Assembly (NCBI RefSeq): GCF_023101165.1
Contig: NZ_CP078076.1
Location: 2,976,001 to 3,040,000, forward strand
Source: Microbacterium sufflavum
GTDB taxonomy: Bacteria; Actinomycetota; Actinomycetes; Actinomycetales; Microbacteriaceae
Length of the DNA stretch: 64,000 nt
Reading direction: 5' to 3'
Below the pieces are notes generated by a model, which ran no database searches, had not been told where the DNA came from, and was given only the letters and a program-made list of their open reading frames with translations. Positions 34,891 to 43,856 of the stretch are shown here, one piece after another. Both the position numbers and the translations under genes were made by a program. The stretch's first letter is position 1; each line of letters begins with the position of its first letter.

Positions 34891-35664
34891 TCACGCCTCG
34901 CTCATGGCCTGCTTGACCTGCTGGCCCTTGGCGGCGTAGTACGCGGCGCGCGCCGCGTCCTTGCGCGCCTGCTCGGCGTAGCCGAACTCCAGCACGTCCT
35001 GCGGGACCTCGACGTTCGGGACGTCGTCGGTGCCGTGGTACTTCTCGATGTAGGCGTCGAGCTCGGGGCCCGAGGTCCACGACGTGATCAGGCAGTAGCG
35101 CGGGTCGGTGCCGTTGTGGGTGGCGGCATGCCACAGGCGCTGTGTGTCCACGATCAGCTGCGCGCCGGCCGGCAGTGCGATGCGGTACTCGATGCTCGGG
35201 TCGGTGCGGTTCTCGCGCAGGACGAAGTAGCTGTCCTTGTCGTCGGTGAGGTTGAAGAAGCCGCGGACGACCCAGCCGGTCCCGTCCGGGTTCAGGCGGT
35301 TGTTGTCGTCCTGGTGCAGGTTGTACAGGCAGTCGCCGTACGGGGTGGGCTGCAGCTCGATGATGCGGCACCGACCGACGTTGGCACCCGGCTCCTGCGC
35401 GCGACGCGTCAGGTTCGGTGCCTTCGCGACCTGGGAGTCGATCCAGACGCCGTCCTTGTCGGTGCGCGGCGGCTTGTGGTTCCAGAAGCCGTTGCACTCG
35501 ATGTCGCCGAAGGCGCTGGCGAGGGGCGCGAACCGGGTGTCGCCCGAGGACTTCCAGTCGTTGTACTCGACGTCCAGCCACTCCTTGGGGTCGGCCTCCT
35601 GGTCGTAGCTGTCGAGGACGACGAAGCCCTTCTCCTCCAGCGCTGCGGACTTGATGTATCCCAT
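34891..35664 (-). CDS. Putative Fe(II)/2-oxoglutarate-dependent oxygenase, uncharacterised
   Basis: A 257-residue soluble protein with no named family that I recognise. The segment YNLHQDDNNRLNP gives H117-x-D119, and TQRLWHAATHNGTDPRYCL gives H179 with R189 exactly 10 residues later. This is the 2-His-1-carboxylate facial triad plus the 2-oxoglutarate-binding arginine spacing of Fe(II)/2OG dioxygenases; the fold assignment is inference from these residues. The last 40 residues are a Lys/Ala/Gln-rich helix. Start 35664 is the first Met before GYIKSAALEEKGF; AGGA is 13 nt away, longer than usual. An iron-box-like palindrome lies 53 bp upstream, suggesting iron-regulated expression. Confidence 0.8.
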   Translation of the reverse strand: MGYIKSAALEEKGFVVLDSYDQEADPKEWLDVEYNDWKSSGDTRFAPLASAFGDIECNGFWNHKPPRTDKDGVWIDSQVAKAPNLTRRAQEPGANVGRCRIIELQPTPYGDCLYNLHQDDNNRLNPDGTGWVVRGFFNLTDDKDSYFVLRENRTDPSIEYRIALPAGAQLIVDTQRLWHAATHNGTDPRYCLITSWTSGPELDAYIEKYHGTDDVPNVEVPQDVLEFGYAEQARKDAARAAYYAAKGQQVKQAMSEA

Positions 35665-35716
35665 GATCGAGTCATGTTCCTTTCATCGGGGGCCAGCACG
35701 TTTTAACAGGCCCTGA

Positions 35717-35735
35717 TAAGGCAAGCCTAACAGCG
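35717..35735. promoter_or_regulatory. DtxR/IdeR-type iron box (candidate)
   Basis: TAAGGCAAGCCTAA (35717-35730) is a palindrome-like core, TWAGGC-W2-GCCTWA, and aligned with the consensus TTAGGTTAGSCTAACCTAA the first 15 bases match at 12. It sits 53 bp before the start of the oxygenase-like gene, and TTAAAA (possible -10 on the minus strand) lies just downstream. The assignment to DtxR/IdeR is inference; the regulator gene is not in the window. Confidence 0.6.
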
Positions 35736-35841
35736 GGGCTCGCCGCCTCCCCGGAGGGCGGCCGTGCATAACCCGAATAGACTGGGCGGGGCGTCGAGCG
35801 CGTTCTCGGCGCCCGTCGCAACGGGAGGATCAGACACCAGC

Positions 35842-37845
35842 ATGAGCACCGCGACCAACGTCGAGGCGACAGCAGTCAACACGATCGAATGGCTCGCGGC
35901 GGGACGCACGACCATCGTCGTCCCCGTGTATCAGCGGCAGTACCGGTGGGACATCGGCGGCTGCGAACGGCTCCTGTCCGACGTCCGCGCGGTCGCGGCG
36001 GAAGACGACGCCCACCGTCACTTCCTCGGCTCCATCCTCTCCGCGCAGGACGGCAGCGGCGAGGACGCCGACCTCATCCTGATCGACGGACAGCAGCGGA
36101 TCACCACGCTCATGCTCCTCGTCGCCGCCCTGCATCACGCGGTCCGCGACACCGATCCGGCCCTCGCCGCCGAGCTCTCCCGCGTGCTCGTCCTGGCGGA
36201 CGCTCCCGGACGCACCAAGCTCCGACCCCACGACGCATGGGCCGAGCTGTACGAGTCCGTCGTCCTCGACCGCCGCGACGACCTCGACCGCGAGTCGCGG
36301 TTCGACGACAACTACGCGTTCTTCCGCAGCCAGATCCACGTCGACGAAGTGCCGCTGATCTGGCGGGGGCTGCAGCGCCTGGAGCACGTGTCGATCACAC
36401 TGGGCGCCCGTGCCAACGCGCAGCAGATCTTCGAGAGCCTCAACTCCACCGGCGAGCCGCTGCGCGACCACGAGCTCATCCACAACTACATCCTGATGGG
36501 CCTGAGCCACGCCGAACAGCTCGACGTCGAGTCGCGCTTCTGGCTGCCCATCGAACAGCACACCGGCGAGGCGATCGGCGCGTTCTGGCGCCACTACCTC
36601 GTCATGGTCACCGGCCGAGAGGTCGCGGCGAACGGCGAGCACGGCGTGTACAGCGCGTTCCGCCAGTCGTTCCCGCGCGTCGACGTCGCGCACCTCCAGG
36701 CCGATGCCGCGAACTGGCGGCACTTCGCGGAGCTCTACGGCATCCTGCTCGACCCGTCACGGGAGCCCGACCTCGAGATCGCGCGGCAGCTGCGGGCCGT
36801 CAACACGTTCGGACGCTCGTCGTATCCGCTGGTGCTCAACGCCTACAGCGACCACGTCCGCGGACGCATCGACCGAGCCGAGTTCCTGCAGACGCTCGAG
36901 TGGCTGCAGGCCATGTACCTCCGCCGCGTGCTGGTGAATCTGCCGACCGAGCGCCTGATCGCGCGGCTCTGCCGGGCGCGCGCGAACGGTCAGGAGGCGC
37001 TTGCCCGCGCGATCGCCCGCATCACGCCGTCGGACGAGCGTGTGAGCGCCGTCCTGAAGTACAGCGAGCTGCCCTACCCCGCCTATGTGCTCGGGCGACT
37101 CGAAGGCGTCGACGAGGTCGAGGGCTTCGATGTCGAGCACATCGTCCCGGCCGTCCCCGGTGACGCGTGGTCGGGCGACGGCGTGCGTCCGTGGAGCGAG
37201 TACAGCGAGGACGAGCAGAACAGCCACCGCGCGCTCGCTCCCACGCTCGGCAACCTCACGCTGCTCGAGCAGGGGCTGACCGAGCGCGTGTTCGGAGCAT
37301 CGTTCCCGGCCAAGCGCGACGAGGCCTACGCGCGCAGCACCGTGCCGGCCACGCGAGAGCTGACCGCCGCTGCGGCATGGGGCACCGCCGCCATCACGGC
37401 CCGCACGGTCGCGCTGACGACCGAGCTGCTGCGGATCTGGGCCCGCCCTGCCCTGCCGGAGATCGACGACGACGGCCTCACGCCGATCCTCGACGCCGTC
37501 CGCCGGCGCGGCTGGCCGGCCGGCTGGGAGCGCGAGTTCGACTACGTCGAGTACCGCGGAGAGCGCTGGGAGGTCTACGACGTCAAGCACCTCTTCAACC
37601 GCGTGTTCCGGCGTGCGTGGACCGACACCCGTGAGGCGGCCGTCGCGTACTGCGCCGCGCACGGCGGCCCCATCTACGACGCCCAGGCGTGGAAGGGCCA
37701 GTGGGACCGGCTCGACGACGAGCACTCGCTGTACATGGGGTGGGACTCGAACTACATGATGACCGCGGTGCAGGGCGTGCTGGAGGAGTCCGGGCTCGCC
37801 TCCGAGGTCTTCGTCAAGTACTCCTACATCGGGAACGTGATGTGA
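35842..37845 (+). CDS. GmrSD-type nuclease (DUF262 + DUF1524) with extra C-terminal domain
   Basis: A 667-residue protein. Residues 10-240 are DUF262/GmrS-like: VPVYQRQYRWDI and LILIDGQQRITTLMLL (D82-G-Q-Q-R86 nucleotide motif). Residues about 300-520 carry DUF1524/GmrD with an HNH-like site GFDVEHIVPA (H433) and HRALAPTLGNLTLLEQGL. GmrSD proteins are type IV restriction enzymes against modified phage DNA; here no methylase or other defence gene is nearby. The last 130 residues (RRGWPAGWEREFDYVEYRG, then VYDVKHLFNRVFRRAW) are an additional domain. ATG 35842 is preferred; TAGACT at 35778-35783 may be the promoter. Confidence 0.88.
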   Translation: MSTATNVEATAVNTIEWLAAGRTTIVVPVYQRQYRWDIGGCERLLSDVRAVAAEDDAHRHFLGSILSAQDGSGEDADLILIDGQQRITTLMLLVAALHHAVRDTDPALAAELSRVLVLADAPGRTKLRPHDAWAELYESVVLDRRDDLDRESRFDDNYAFFRSQIHVDEVPLIWRGLQRLEHVSITLGARANAQQIFESLNSTGEPLRDHELIHNYILMGLSHAEQLDVESRFWLPIEQHTGEAIGAFWRHYLVMVTGREVAANGEHGVYSAFRQSFPRVDVAHLQADAANWRHFAELYGILLDPSREPDLEIARQLRAVNTFGRSSYPLVLNAYSDHVRGRIDRAEFLQTLEWLQAMYLRRVLVNLPTERLIARLCRARANGQEALARAIARITPSDERVSAVLKYSELPYPAYVLGRLEGVDEVEGFDVEHIVPAVPGDAWSGDGVRPWSEYSEDEQNSHRALAPTLGNLTLLEQGLTERVFGASFPAKRDEAYARSTVPATRELTAAAAWGTAAITARTVALTTELLRIWARPALPEIDDDGLTPILDAVRRRGWPAGWEREFDYVEYRGERWEVYDVKHLFNRVFRRAWTDTREAAVAYCAAHGGPIYDAQAWKGQWDRLDDEHSLYMGWDSNYMMTAVQGVLEESGLASEVFVKYSYIGNVM

Positions 37846-37846
37846 C

Positions 37847-39097
37847 ATGACCACCACCGTCCGCCGCCGCCTGCTCGACCTGACGATCGACGAGCACACC
37901 CTGACCGTTCCGCTCGTGTGGGACGACCCCGCCGACCCGCGCACCATCGACGTGTTCGCCGCGGTGGTCGCGCGCGAGGGCGGAGAGCAGCTGCCGTACC
38001 TGGTCTTCCTGCAGGGCGGCCCGGGGCACGAGGCGCCGCGGCCGTTCCACTCCTCCACCGCCCCGGCGTGGCTCGACCAGGCGCTCGCGCACTACCGGGT
38101 CGTGCTGCTCGACCAGCGGGGCACCGGTCGTTCCACCCCCGTCGGCGACGACGACCTCGCTCAGGGAGCCGACGCGGTGGCCGAGCACCTGACCCACCTG
38201 CGCGCCGATGCGATCGTGCGCGACGCCGAGGCGATGCGCGAGCACCTCGGTGCCACCACCTGGAGCGTGCTGGGTCAGTCGTTCGGCGGGTTCACCACAC
38301 TCGCCTACCTGTCGACCGATGCCGGGTCGCTGCGCGACGTGTTCATCACCGGCGGCCTCAGCACCGTCGAGCGGCACCCCGACGAGGTCTACGCGCTGTG
38401 CTACGACAAGATGCGCATGGCCTCCGAGCGCTACTACCGCCGGTTCCCCGAGCACCGCGACACCATGCGCCGACTGATCGACCTCGCCGACGAGGGCCGC
38501 ATCGTCCTGCCGGACGGCGAGGTCGTCTCGCGCTCGCGCCTGCGCTCGGTCGGCTCCGCGCTCGGCACCGACGACGGATGGCAGACGGTGTGGTCGCTCC
38601 TGGAGCGCGACCCCTCGTCGAACGCCTTCCGGTACGACCTGATGCACGCCATGCCCTTCGGCGGCCGCAATCCGCTGTACTACGTGTTCCATGAGTCGAG
38701 CTATGCGAGCGGCCATGCGACCCGGTGGTCGGCCGAGCGCGTCGAACCCGCCGACTTCCAGGACGATCCCACGCTGTTCACGGGCGAGCACATCCGCCGC
38801 GAGTGGACCGACACGGTTCCGGCGCTGCGGCCGTGGCGCGAGGTCACTCTGGCCCTGGCCGAGCATGCCTGGCCGCAGATCTACGACCCCGCGGCGATCA
38901 CCGCCTCGGGTGCGACGGGAGCCGCCGCCGTGTACGTGGATGACGTGTACGTGCCGCTCGAGTTCTCACTCGAGACCGCGCGACTGCTCCCCGGGGTATC
39001 CCTGTGGGTGACCAGCGAACACGAGCACAACGGCTTGCGGACGGGCCAGGTGCTCTCCCGCCTGATCGACCTCGCCGCGGGTCGACGCCTGCGCTGA
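37847..39097 (+). CDS. Alpha/beta hydrolase, prolyl aminopeptidase-like (S33 family)
   Basis: A 416-residue cytoplasmic hydrolase. YLVFLQGGPGHEAPRP provides the HGGPG-like oxyanion loop of proline iminopeptidases, LLDQRGTGRS is the family signature, and nucleophile S145 lies in VLGQSFGGFTTL. The catalytic His is probably H in SEHEHNGLR near the C-terminus. A lid domain of about 150 residues is inserted. It removes N-terminal proline or hydrolyses small amides by family. The ATG follows the nuclease stop by one base, so the two are an operon with coupled translation. Confidence 0.92.
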   Translation: MTTTVRRRLLDLTIDEHTLTVPLVWDDPADPRTIDVFAAVVAREGGEQLPYLVFLQGGPGHEAPRPFHSSTAPAWLDQALAHYRVVLLDQRGTGRSTPVGDDDLAQGADAVAEHLTHLRADAIVRDAEAMREHLGATTWSVLGQSFGGFTTLAYLSTDAGSLRDVFITGGLSTVERHPDEVYALCYDKMRMASERYYRRFPEHRDTMRRLIDLADEGRIVLPDGEVVSRSRLRSVGSALGTDDGWQTVWSLLERDPSSNAFRYDLMHAMPFGGRNPLYYVFHESSYASGHATRWSAERVEPADFQDDPTLFTGEHIRREWTDTVPALRPWREVTLALAEHAWPQIYDPAAITASGATGAAAVYVDDVYVPLEFSLETARLLPGVSLWVTSEHEHNGLRTGQVLSRLIDLAAGRRLR

Positions 39098-39135
39098 CGC
39101 CCCACGGCGACACTGCAGCCGCCTATCCTGAGGGC

Positions 39136-39420
39136 ATGCGAGACGTCATGGCGTGGGCGACGGTCGCGCTGGTCCTGGTCACGGGTCCCGCGCTGCTGAT
39201 CGCCGGGATGCGGCACACGTTCTCGCGCAAGCCTGTCGAGGAGAAGTACGAGCACGCGACCGGCGGCGGGCTCGTCGGCGCATTCGACAGCGTGTGGTCC
39301 CCCTCTGCTCACGAAGCCGGCCAGGAGCGCGATCGGCAGACACGGCGCACCGCCCCCGCCCCCTCCCCGGGCGACCCGCCCGACCGCATCCGCGGCACCA
39401 GGATCATCATCGACCTGTGA
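39136..39420 (+). CDS. Small single-span membrane protein
   Basis: A 94-residue protein: one N-terminal hydrophobic helix (MAWATVALVLVTGPALLIAGM) followed by a short basic stretch and a soluble, proline-rich tail ending RGTRIIIDL. It resembles small hypothetical proteins common in Microbacteriaceae; no function can be given. TATCCT (39124-39129) 6 nt before the ATG fits leaderless expression. A strong terminator follows. Confidence 0.75.
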   Translation: MRDVMAWATVALVLVTGPALLIAGMRHTFSRKPVEEKYEHATGGGLVGAFDSVWSPSAHEAGQERDRQTRRTAPAPSPGDPPDRIRGTRIIIDL

Positions 39421-39434
39421 CGGGCGCCGGGCAT

Positions 39435-39474
39435 GACGAAGGCCCCGCGTTCCGAGGGACGCGGGGCCTTCGTC
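39435..39474. terminator. Bidirectional terminator before rpmE2
   Basis: 16-bp perfect stem (GACGAAGGCCCCGCGT at 39435-39450, complement at 39459-39474) with an 8-nt loop, between convergent stops at 39420 and 39483. Confidence 0.9.
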
Positions 39475-39482
39475 GGGGGCCC

Positions 39483-39740
39483 TTACTTGGAGGAGCCGCC
39501 GAAGCCCTTGAAGCGCTGGTTGAACTTCTCGACGCGACCGGCCGAGTCCATGATGCGCTGCTTGCCCGTGTAGAAGGGGTGCGAAGCCGAGGAGATCTCG
39601 ACGTCGATCACCGGGTACTCCACGCCGTCCAGCTCGATGGTCTTGTCGCTGGTGACGGTGGAACGGGTGAGGAAGGTCTCGCCCGAGCCGAGGTCGCGGA
39701 ACACGACGGCCTGGTAGTCGGGGTGAATGTCAGTCTTCAT
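39483..39740 (-). CDS. rpmE2: Type B 50S ribosomal protein L31
   Basis: An 85-residue protein of the large ribosomal subunit: [20 protein letters not shown], then [15 protein letters not shown] and [19 protein letters not shown]. It lacks the CxxC zinc ligands of type A L31, so it is the zinc-free form, which many bacteria express under zinc limitation through Zur. No Zur-like box is evident in the 92 bp to the next gene, so constitutive use is possible. Confidence 0.97.
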   Translation of the reverse strand: MKTDIHPDYQAVVFRDLGSGETFLTRSTVTSDKTIELDGVEYPVIDVEISSASHPFYTGKQRIMDSAGRVEKFNQRFKGFGGSSK

Positions 39741-39832
39741 GGGATTCCTTAGTTGCTGCCCTGGATTGTGCCAGGGACGAGGGAAGTCTGCGGTGCAGAG
39801 AGCACCAAGGGTCGATTCTATCAGATGCCGCG

Positions 39833-40618
39833 TCAGGACGCGGCGCGGGCGGCGTAGCGGCCACCCTCCTGAGACAGCGTGATCGGCATCCCGAACGCGG
39901 CCGTCAGCGACTCGCTCGTGAGCGACTCCTCGATCGGCCCCGCCGCGACGACGACGCCGTCACGCAGCAGCAGCACGTGCGTGAAACCGACCGGGATCTC
40001 CTCCACGTGGTGCGTCACCATCAGCATCGCGGGCGTCGACGGCGCCGAGGCGTACCCGCCGAGCAGGGCGAGCAGCTCCTCGCGCGAGCCGAGGTCGAGC
40101 GAGGCCGTCGGCTCGTCGAGCAGCAGCAGCTCCGGGTCGGTCATGACGGCGCGCGCGATCTGGACACGCTTCTGCTCGCCGTCGCTGAGCGTGCCGAACG
40201 TGCGGTCGGCGAGGTGATCCAGACGCCAGTCGCGCAACACGCGGAGGGCGCGGCGCTCATCGATGTCCTCATAGCTCTCGTTCCACCGGCCGAGCACCGA
40301 GTACGCGGCCGTGAGCACCGTGTTGAGCACGGTCTCGTCACGCGGAACCCGCTTGGCCATCGCGGAGGAGGCGAACCCGATCCGGGGGCGGATCTCGAAC
40401 ACGTCGGTGCGACCGAGCGTCTCGCCCAGCACGGTGACCGTGCCGGCCGTCGGGTGCATGAGCGTGTCGGCCAGCTGCAGCAGCGTGGTCTTGCCCGCGC
40501 CGTTCGGCCCGAGGATCACCCATCGCTGATCGTCGGCGACCTGCCAGGTCACGTGATCGATGATGTTGCGCCCCTCTCGGCGCACGACGACGTCAGCGAA
40601 ATCCAGAGCGATCGGCAT
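39833..40618 (-). CDS. ABC transporter ATP-binding protein, orphan
   Basis: A 261-residue ATPase. Walker A is [17 protein letters not shown] near residue 38, the signature is [16 protein letters not shown] (LSDGE rather than LSGGQ), Walker B is [12 protein letters not shown], and the switch His lies in VTHHVEEIP. No permease or binding protein is adjacent: glgA is upstream and rpmE2 downstream. The family (YlmA/ModF-like soluble ATPases) may not be a transporter. Confidence 0.93.
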   Translation of the reverse strand: MPIALDFADVVVRREGRNIIDHVTWQVADDQRWVILGPNGAGKTTLLQLADTLMHPTAGTVTVLGETLGRTDVFEIRPRIGFASSAMAKRVPRDETVLNTVLTAAYSVLGRWNESYEDIDERRALRVLRDWRLDHLADRTFGTLSDGEQKRVQIARAVMTDPELLLLDEPTASLDLGSREELLALLGGYASAPSTPAMLMVTHHVEEIPVGFTHVLLLRDGVVVAAGPIEESLTSESLTAAFGMPITLSQEGGRYAARAAS

Positions 40619-40635
40619 GCGGCCAGCCTATCGGC

Positions 40636-41820
40636 TCAACGGATCAGCTCCGCGTAGAGCGCGCGGGTCGCTTCCGCGATCGCGGTCCAGCTGAACTGGG
40701 TCCGCGCCCGCTCCCGTCCGGCTTCACCGTATGCGCGGGCGCGCTCCGGATCCGTCGCGACCTCGGTCAGCACGGCGGCCAGGTCGGCGACGAAGCGCTC
40801 CGGGTCGATCGGGGTGCCCGTGCCGTCCTGCACCTGCTCGATCGGCACCAGGCGGCCGGTCACGCCGTCGTCGACCACCTCCGGGATCCCACCCGTGGCC
40901 GTGCCGACGACCGCGGCGCCGCACGCCATCGCCTCCAGGTTCACGATGCCCAGCGGCTCGTACACCGAGGGGCACACGAACGTGGTCGCTGCGGCGAGGA
41001 TGGCCGACAGCTCGTCGCGGGGGAGCATGCGCTCGATCCAGATGACGCCCTCGCGAGTCTGCTGCAAAAGCCGCACCCCCTCCTGCACCTCGGCCATGAT
41101 CTCCGGGGTGTCCGGGGCGCCGGCGCACAGCACCAGCTGCACCTCCGGCGGCAGGAGCCGGGCCGCCTGGAGCAGGTACGGCAGTCCCTTCTGCCGGGTG
41201 ATCCGCCCGACGAACACCACGGACGGGCGAGCGGGGTCCATGCCGATCGACTCCAGGAACGCGGCGTCCTCGACCGGCCGCCAGCGCTCCACATCGATGC
41301 CGTTGTGGATCACCCGGACACGCGCGGGGTCCACCCCGGGATAGCTGCGCAGGATGTCGGCGCGCATCCCCGCGCTCACCGCGACGACGGCGGCCGCGTT
41401 CTCGTACGCCAGCCTCTCGATCCCGCTCGACACCGCGTAGCCGCCGCCGAGCTGCTCCGCCTTCCACGGTCGCAGCGGCTCCAGGCTGTGCGCGGTCAGC
41501 ACGTGCGGGATGCCGTGCAGCTGCGACGCGAGGTGACCGGCGAAGTTCGCGTACCAGGTGTGGCTGTGCACGAGGTCGGCCCCGCCGATCGCGGCGACGA
41601 TCTCGAGGTCGGTGCCCAGCGTCTGCAGCGCCGGGTTCGCGCCGGCCAGTCCGGTCGGCGTGCGGTACGCGAACGTGCCCTCCTCCTCGCGCGGCGCACC
41701 GAAGGCGCGGACCGTCACATCGATGCTCTCGCGCAGGGCGGCGACCAGCTCAGCCACGTGCACTCCGGCGCCGCCGTAGATCTCCGGCGGGTACTCCTTG
41801 CTGATCATCTCGACTCGCAT
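40636..41820 (-). CDS. glgA: Glycogen synthase / glycosyltransferase family 4 (actinobacterial GlgA)
   Basis: A 394-residue cytoplasmic glycosyltransferase. It starts MRVEMISKEYPPEIYGGAG with the GGAGVHV donor loop, has VVFVGRITRQKGLPYLL in the middle and the GT4 EX7E-like CPSVYEPLGIVNLEAMACG. It extends or primes alpha-glucans; in actinobacteria of this type GlgA with GlgC makes ADP-glucose-derived glycogen or maltose-1-phosphate (GlgM), and the sequence does not separate these. TAGCGT (41832-41827 on the minus strand) 6 nt before the ATG indicates leaderless expression. It is divergent from glgC. Confidence 0.94.
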   Translation of the reverse strand: MRVEMISKEYPPEIYGGAGVHVAELVAALRESIDVTVRAFGAPREEEGTFAYRTPTGLAGANPALQTLGTDLEIVAAIGGADLVHSHTWYANFAGHLASQLHGIPHVLTAHSLEPLRPWKAEQLGGGYAVSSGIERLAYENAAAVVAVSAGMRADILRSYPGVDPARVRVIHNGIDVERWRPVEDAAFLESIGMDPARPSVVFVGRITRQKGLPYLLQAARLLPPEVQLVLCAGAPDTPEIMAEVQEGVRLLQQTREGVIWIERMLPRDELSAILAAATTFVCPSVYEPLGIVNLEAMACGAAVVGTATGGIPEVVDDGVTGRLVPIEQVQDGTGTPIDPERFVADLAAVLTEVATDPERARAYGEAGRERARTQFSWTAIAEATRALYAELIR

Positions 41821-41889
41821 GCCTAGACGCTAGCGACCGGCTTGTCCAGACGCTAGTTTCCCCGGCGCGGCGGCATCTATGGTGGAGCC
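41821..41889. promoter_or_regulatory. Divergent glgA/glgC promoter region
   Basis: This 69-bp region carries a -10 for each gene (TAGCGT for glgA, TATGGT at 41878-41883 for glgC), each 6 nt from its start codon. A direct repeat AGACGCTAG occurs at 41825-41833 and 41848-41856, 23 bp apart; the first copy overlaps the glgA -10, so it could bind a shared regulator. Confidence 0.65.
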
Positions 41890-43131
41890 ATGTCCGCTCC
41901 AAAGAAGGTCTTCGGGATCATCCTCGCCGGCGGCGAGGGCAAGCGACTCATGCCGCTGACAGGGGATCGTGCGAAGCCTGCCGTGCCGTTCGGCGGCCAG
42001 TACCGCCTGATCGATTTCGCCATCTCCAACCTGATCAACTCGGGCCTGCGTCAGATCGTGGTGCTCACCCAGTACAAGTCCCATAGCCTGGACCGGCACA
42101 TCTCGCAGACCTGGCGGATGTCGGCACTGCTCGACTCGTACGTCGCCTCCGTCCCCGCGCAGCAGCGACTGGGCAAGCGCTGGTTCTCCGGCTCGGCCGA
42201 CGCGATCCTGCAGAGCATGAACCTGATCAACGACGAGAAGCCGGACATCGTCGTGGTGATCGGCGCCGACCACGTCTACCGCATGGACTTCCGCCAGATG
42301 CTCGAGGCGCACATCGAGTCGGGCGCCAAGGCCACCGTGGCCGGCATCCGGCAGCCGCTCGCCCTCGCCTCGCAGTTCGGCGTGATCGACGCGGACCCGG
42401 AGTCCGGACGCATCCGGCAGTTCCTCGAGAAGCCGACCGACGCCACCGGTCTCGCGGACTCCCCCCACGAGGTCCTGGCCTCGATGGGCAACTACATCTT
42501 CGACGCGGACGCCCTGATCGCCGCCGTCGAGGCGGACGGCGAGTCCCCGACGTCGAGCCACGACATGGGTGGCGACATCGTGCCGTACTTCGTCGACCGC
42601 GGCGAGGCCGGCTACTACGACATGAAGCAGAACGACGTCCCCGGCTCGTCGCCGCGCGACCGCTCCTACTGGCGGGATGTGGGGACGATCGACTCGTTCT
42701 TCGACGCGCACCGTGATCTGATCTCGACACTGCCCGTGTTCAACCTCTACAACATGGAGTGGCCGATCCACTCGCAGGCGGTGAACTCGCCGCCTGCGAA
42801 GTTCGTGCGCGATTCCGTCGGCCGCATCGGCAACGCGATCGACTCGATCGTGTCCCTCGGCTCCGTCCTGTCCGGCACGCACCTCGAGCGGAGCGTGGTG
42901 GGACCGTGGACCCTGGCCGGTGGCGGTTCGACCATCACCGACTCCGTCGTGTTCGATCATGTGCACGTCGGGCAGGGCGCTCGCGTGCACCGGGCGATCC
43001 TCGACAAGAACGTCGTCCTCGCGGACGGCGCGACGGTCGGTGTGGACCGTGAGCGAGACCTCGCGCGCGGCTTCACCGTGACGGAGTCGGGCATCACCGT
43101 GGTCGGCAAGGGCGTCTTCATCGAGCGCTGA
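41890..43131 (+). CDS. glgC: Glucose-1-phosphate adenylyltransferase
   Basis: A 413-residue enzyme making ADP-glucose for glycogen. The nucleotidyltransferase signature is [29 protein letters not shown] (two halves, residues 8-36), with the later [12 protein letters not shown] and the catalytic [15 protein letters not shown] left-handed beta-helix C-terminus follows, ending [18 protein letters not shown]. The enzyme is usually allosteric. TATGGT 6 nt before the ATG fits leaderless expression. Confidence 0.97.
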   Translation: MSAPKKVFGIILAGGEGKRLMPLTGDRAKPAVPFGGQYRLIDFAISNLINSGLRQIVVLTQYKSHSLDRHISQTWRMSALLDSYVASVPAQQRLGKRWFSGSADAILQSMNLINDEKPDIVVVIGADHVYRMDFRQMLEAHIESGAKATVAGIRQPLALASQFGVIDADPESGRIRQFLEKPTDATGLADSPHEVLASMGNYIFDADALIAAVEADGESPTSSHDMGGDIVPYFVDRGEAGYYDMKQNDVPGSSPRDRSYWRDVGTIDSFFDAHRDLISTLPVFNLYNMEWPIHSQAVNSPPAKFVRDSVGRIGNAIDSIVSLGSVLSGTHLERSVVGPWTLAGGGSTITDSVVFDHVHVGQGARVHRAILDKNVVLADGATVGVDRERDLARGFTVTESGITVVGKGVFIER

Positions 43132-43179
43132 GCCGTCACGCCGTCCGGGCCCGTGCGCCCGCATCGCTAGGCTCGGAGG

Positions 43180-43815
43180 GTGACCTCCGCGCGCTTCCTC
43201 GTCGTCCTCGATGCCGATTCCACGCTCATCCGCAACGAGGTGATCGAACTCCTCGCCGACGAGGCCGGCCGCCGCGCGGAGGTGCAGGCCGCCACCGAGG
43301 CCGCGATGCGGGGCGAGATCGACTTCGCATCCAGCCTCCGCTCCCGCGTCGCCGCACTGGAGGGGGTGCCGGTGTCGGCGTTCGAGCGCGTCCGCGCCCG
43401 CATCGAGCCGACCCCGGGCGTCCGCGAGCTCACCGCCGCCGTGCACGCGCGCGGTGGCGTGGTGGGCGTCGTGTCCGGCGGGTTCCACGAGATCCTCGAC
43501 CACATCGCTCCCGAGCTCGGCGTCGACCGGTGGCGTGCCAACGGCCTCGAGGTCGCGGACGGCAGGCTGACCGGTCATGTCGACGGCGACATCGTCGACG
43601 GCAAGGCCAAGGCGTCCTGGCTGCGGACCTGGGCGGACGACCTCGGGGTGCCGGCGCACGCCACCATCGCCATCGGTGACGGGGCGAACGATCTGCCCAT
43701 GATGGCCGTCGCCGGACTCGGACTCGCGTTCAACGCGAAGCCGGCCGTCCGGGAGGCCGCGAGCCTCGTCGTCGCCACGCAGGATCTCGCCGAGGTCATC
43801 CCTCTCCTGCCGTGA
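43180..43815 (+). CDS. serB: Phosphoserine phosphatase
   Basis: A 211-residue HAD-family phosphatase for the last step of serine synthesis. The catalytic D11-A-D13-S-T replaces the usual DxDGT with DADST, which is standard in this subfamily. VVSGGFHEIL and AIGDGANDLPMM complete motifs II and IV. GTG 43180 has TAGGCT (43168-43173) 6 nt upstream, and a GGAGG in the intervening bases, so it may be leaderless. Length is short because it lacks an N-terminal ACT domain. Confidence 0.95.
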   Translation: MTSARFLVVLDADSTLIRNEVIELLADEAGRRAEVQAATEAAMRGEIDFASSLRSRVAALEGVPVSAFERVRARIEPTPGVRELTAAVHARGGVVGVVSGGFHEILDHIAPELGVDRWRANGLEVADGRLTGHVDGDIVDGKAKASWLRTWADDLGVPAHATIAIGDGANDLPMMAVAGLGLAFNAKPAVREAASLVVATQDLAEVIPLLP

Positions 43816-43856
43816 GGGCGGTGGTGGATGTCGGCGGCCAGCGCTAGCGTCGCCGC

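Noticed and set aside
35740-35763. GC-rich hairpin between the divergent oxygenase and GmrSD genes
   Set aside because: Contains a bulge and ends no gene; probably chance in high-GC sequence.
41830-43659. 609-codon minus-strand frame opposite glgC and serB
   Set aside because: Antisense to two conserved enzymes; composition is that of a shadow frame.
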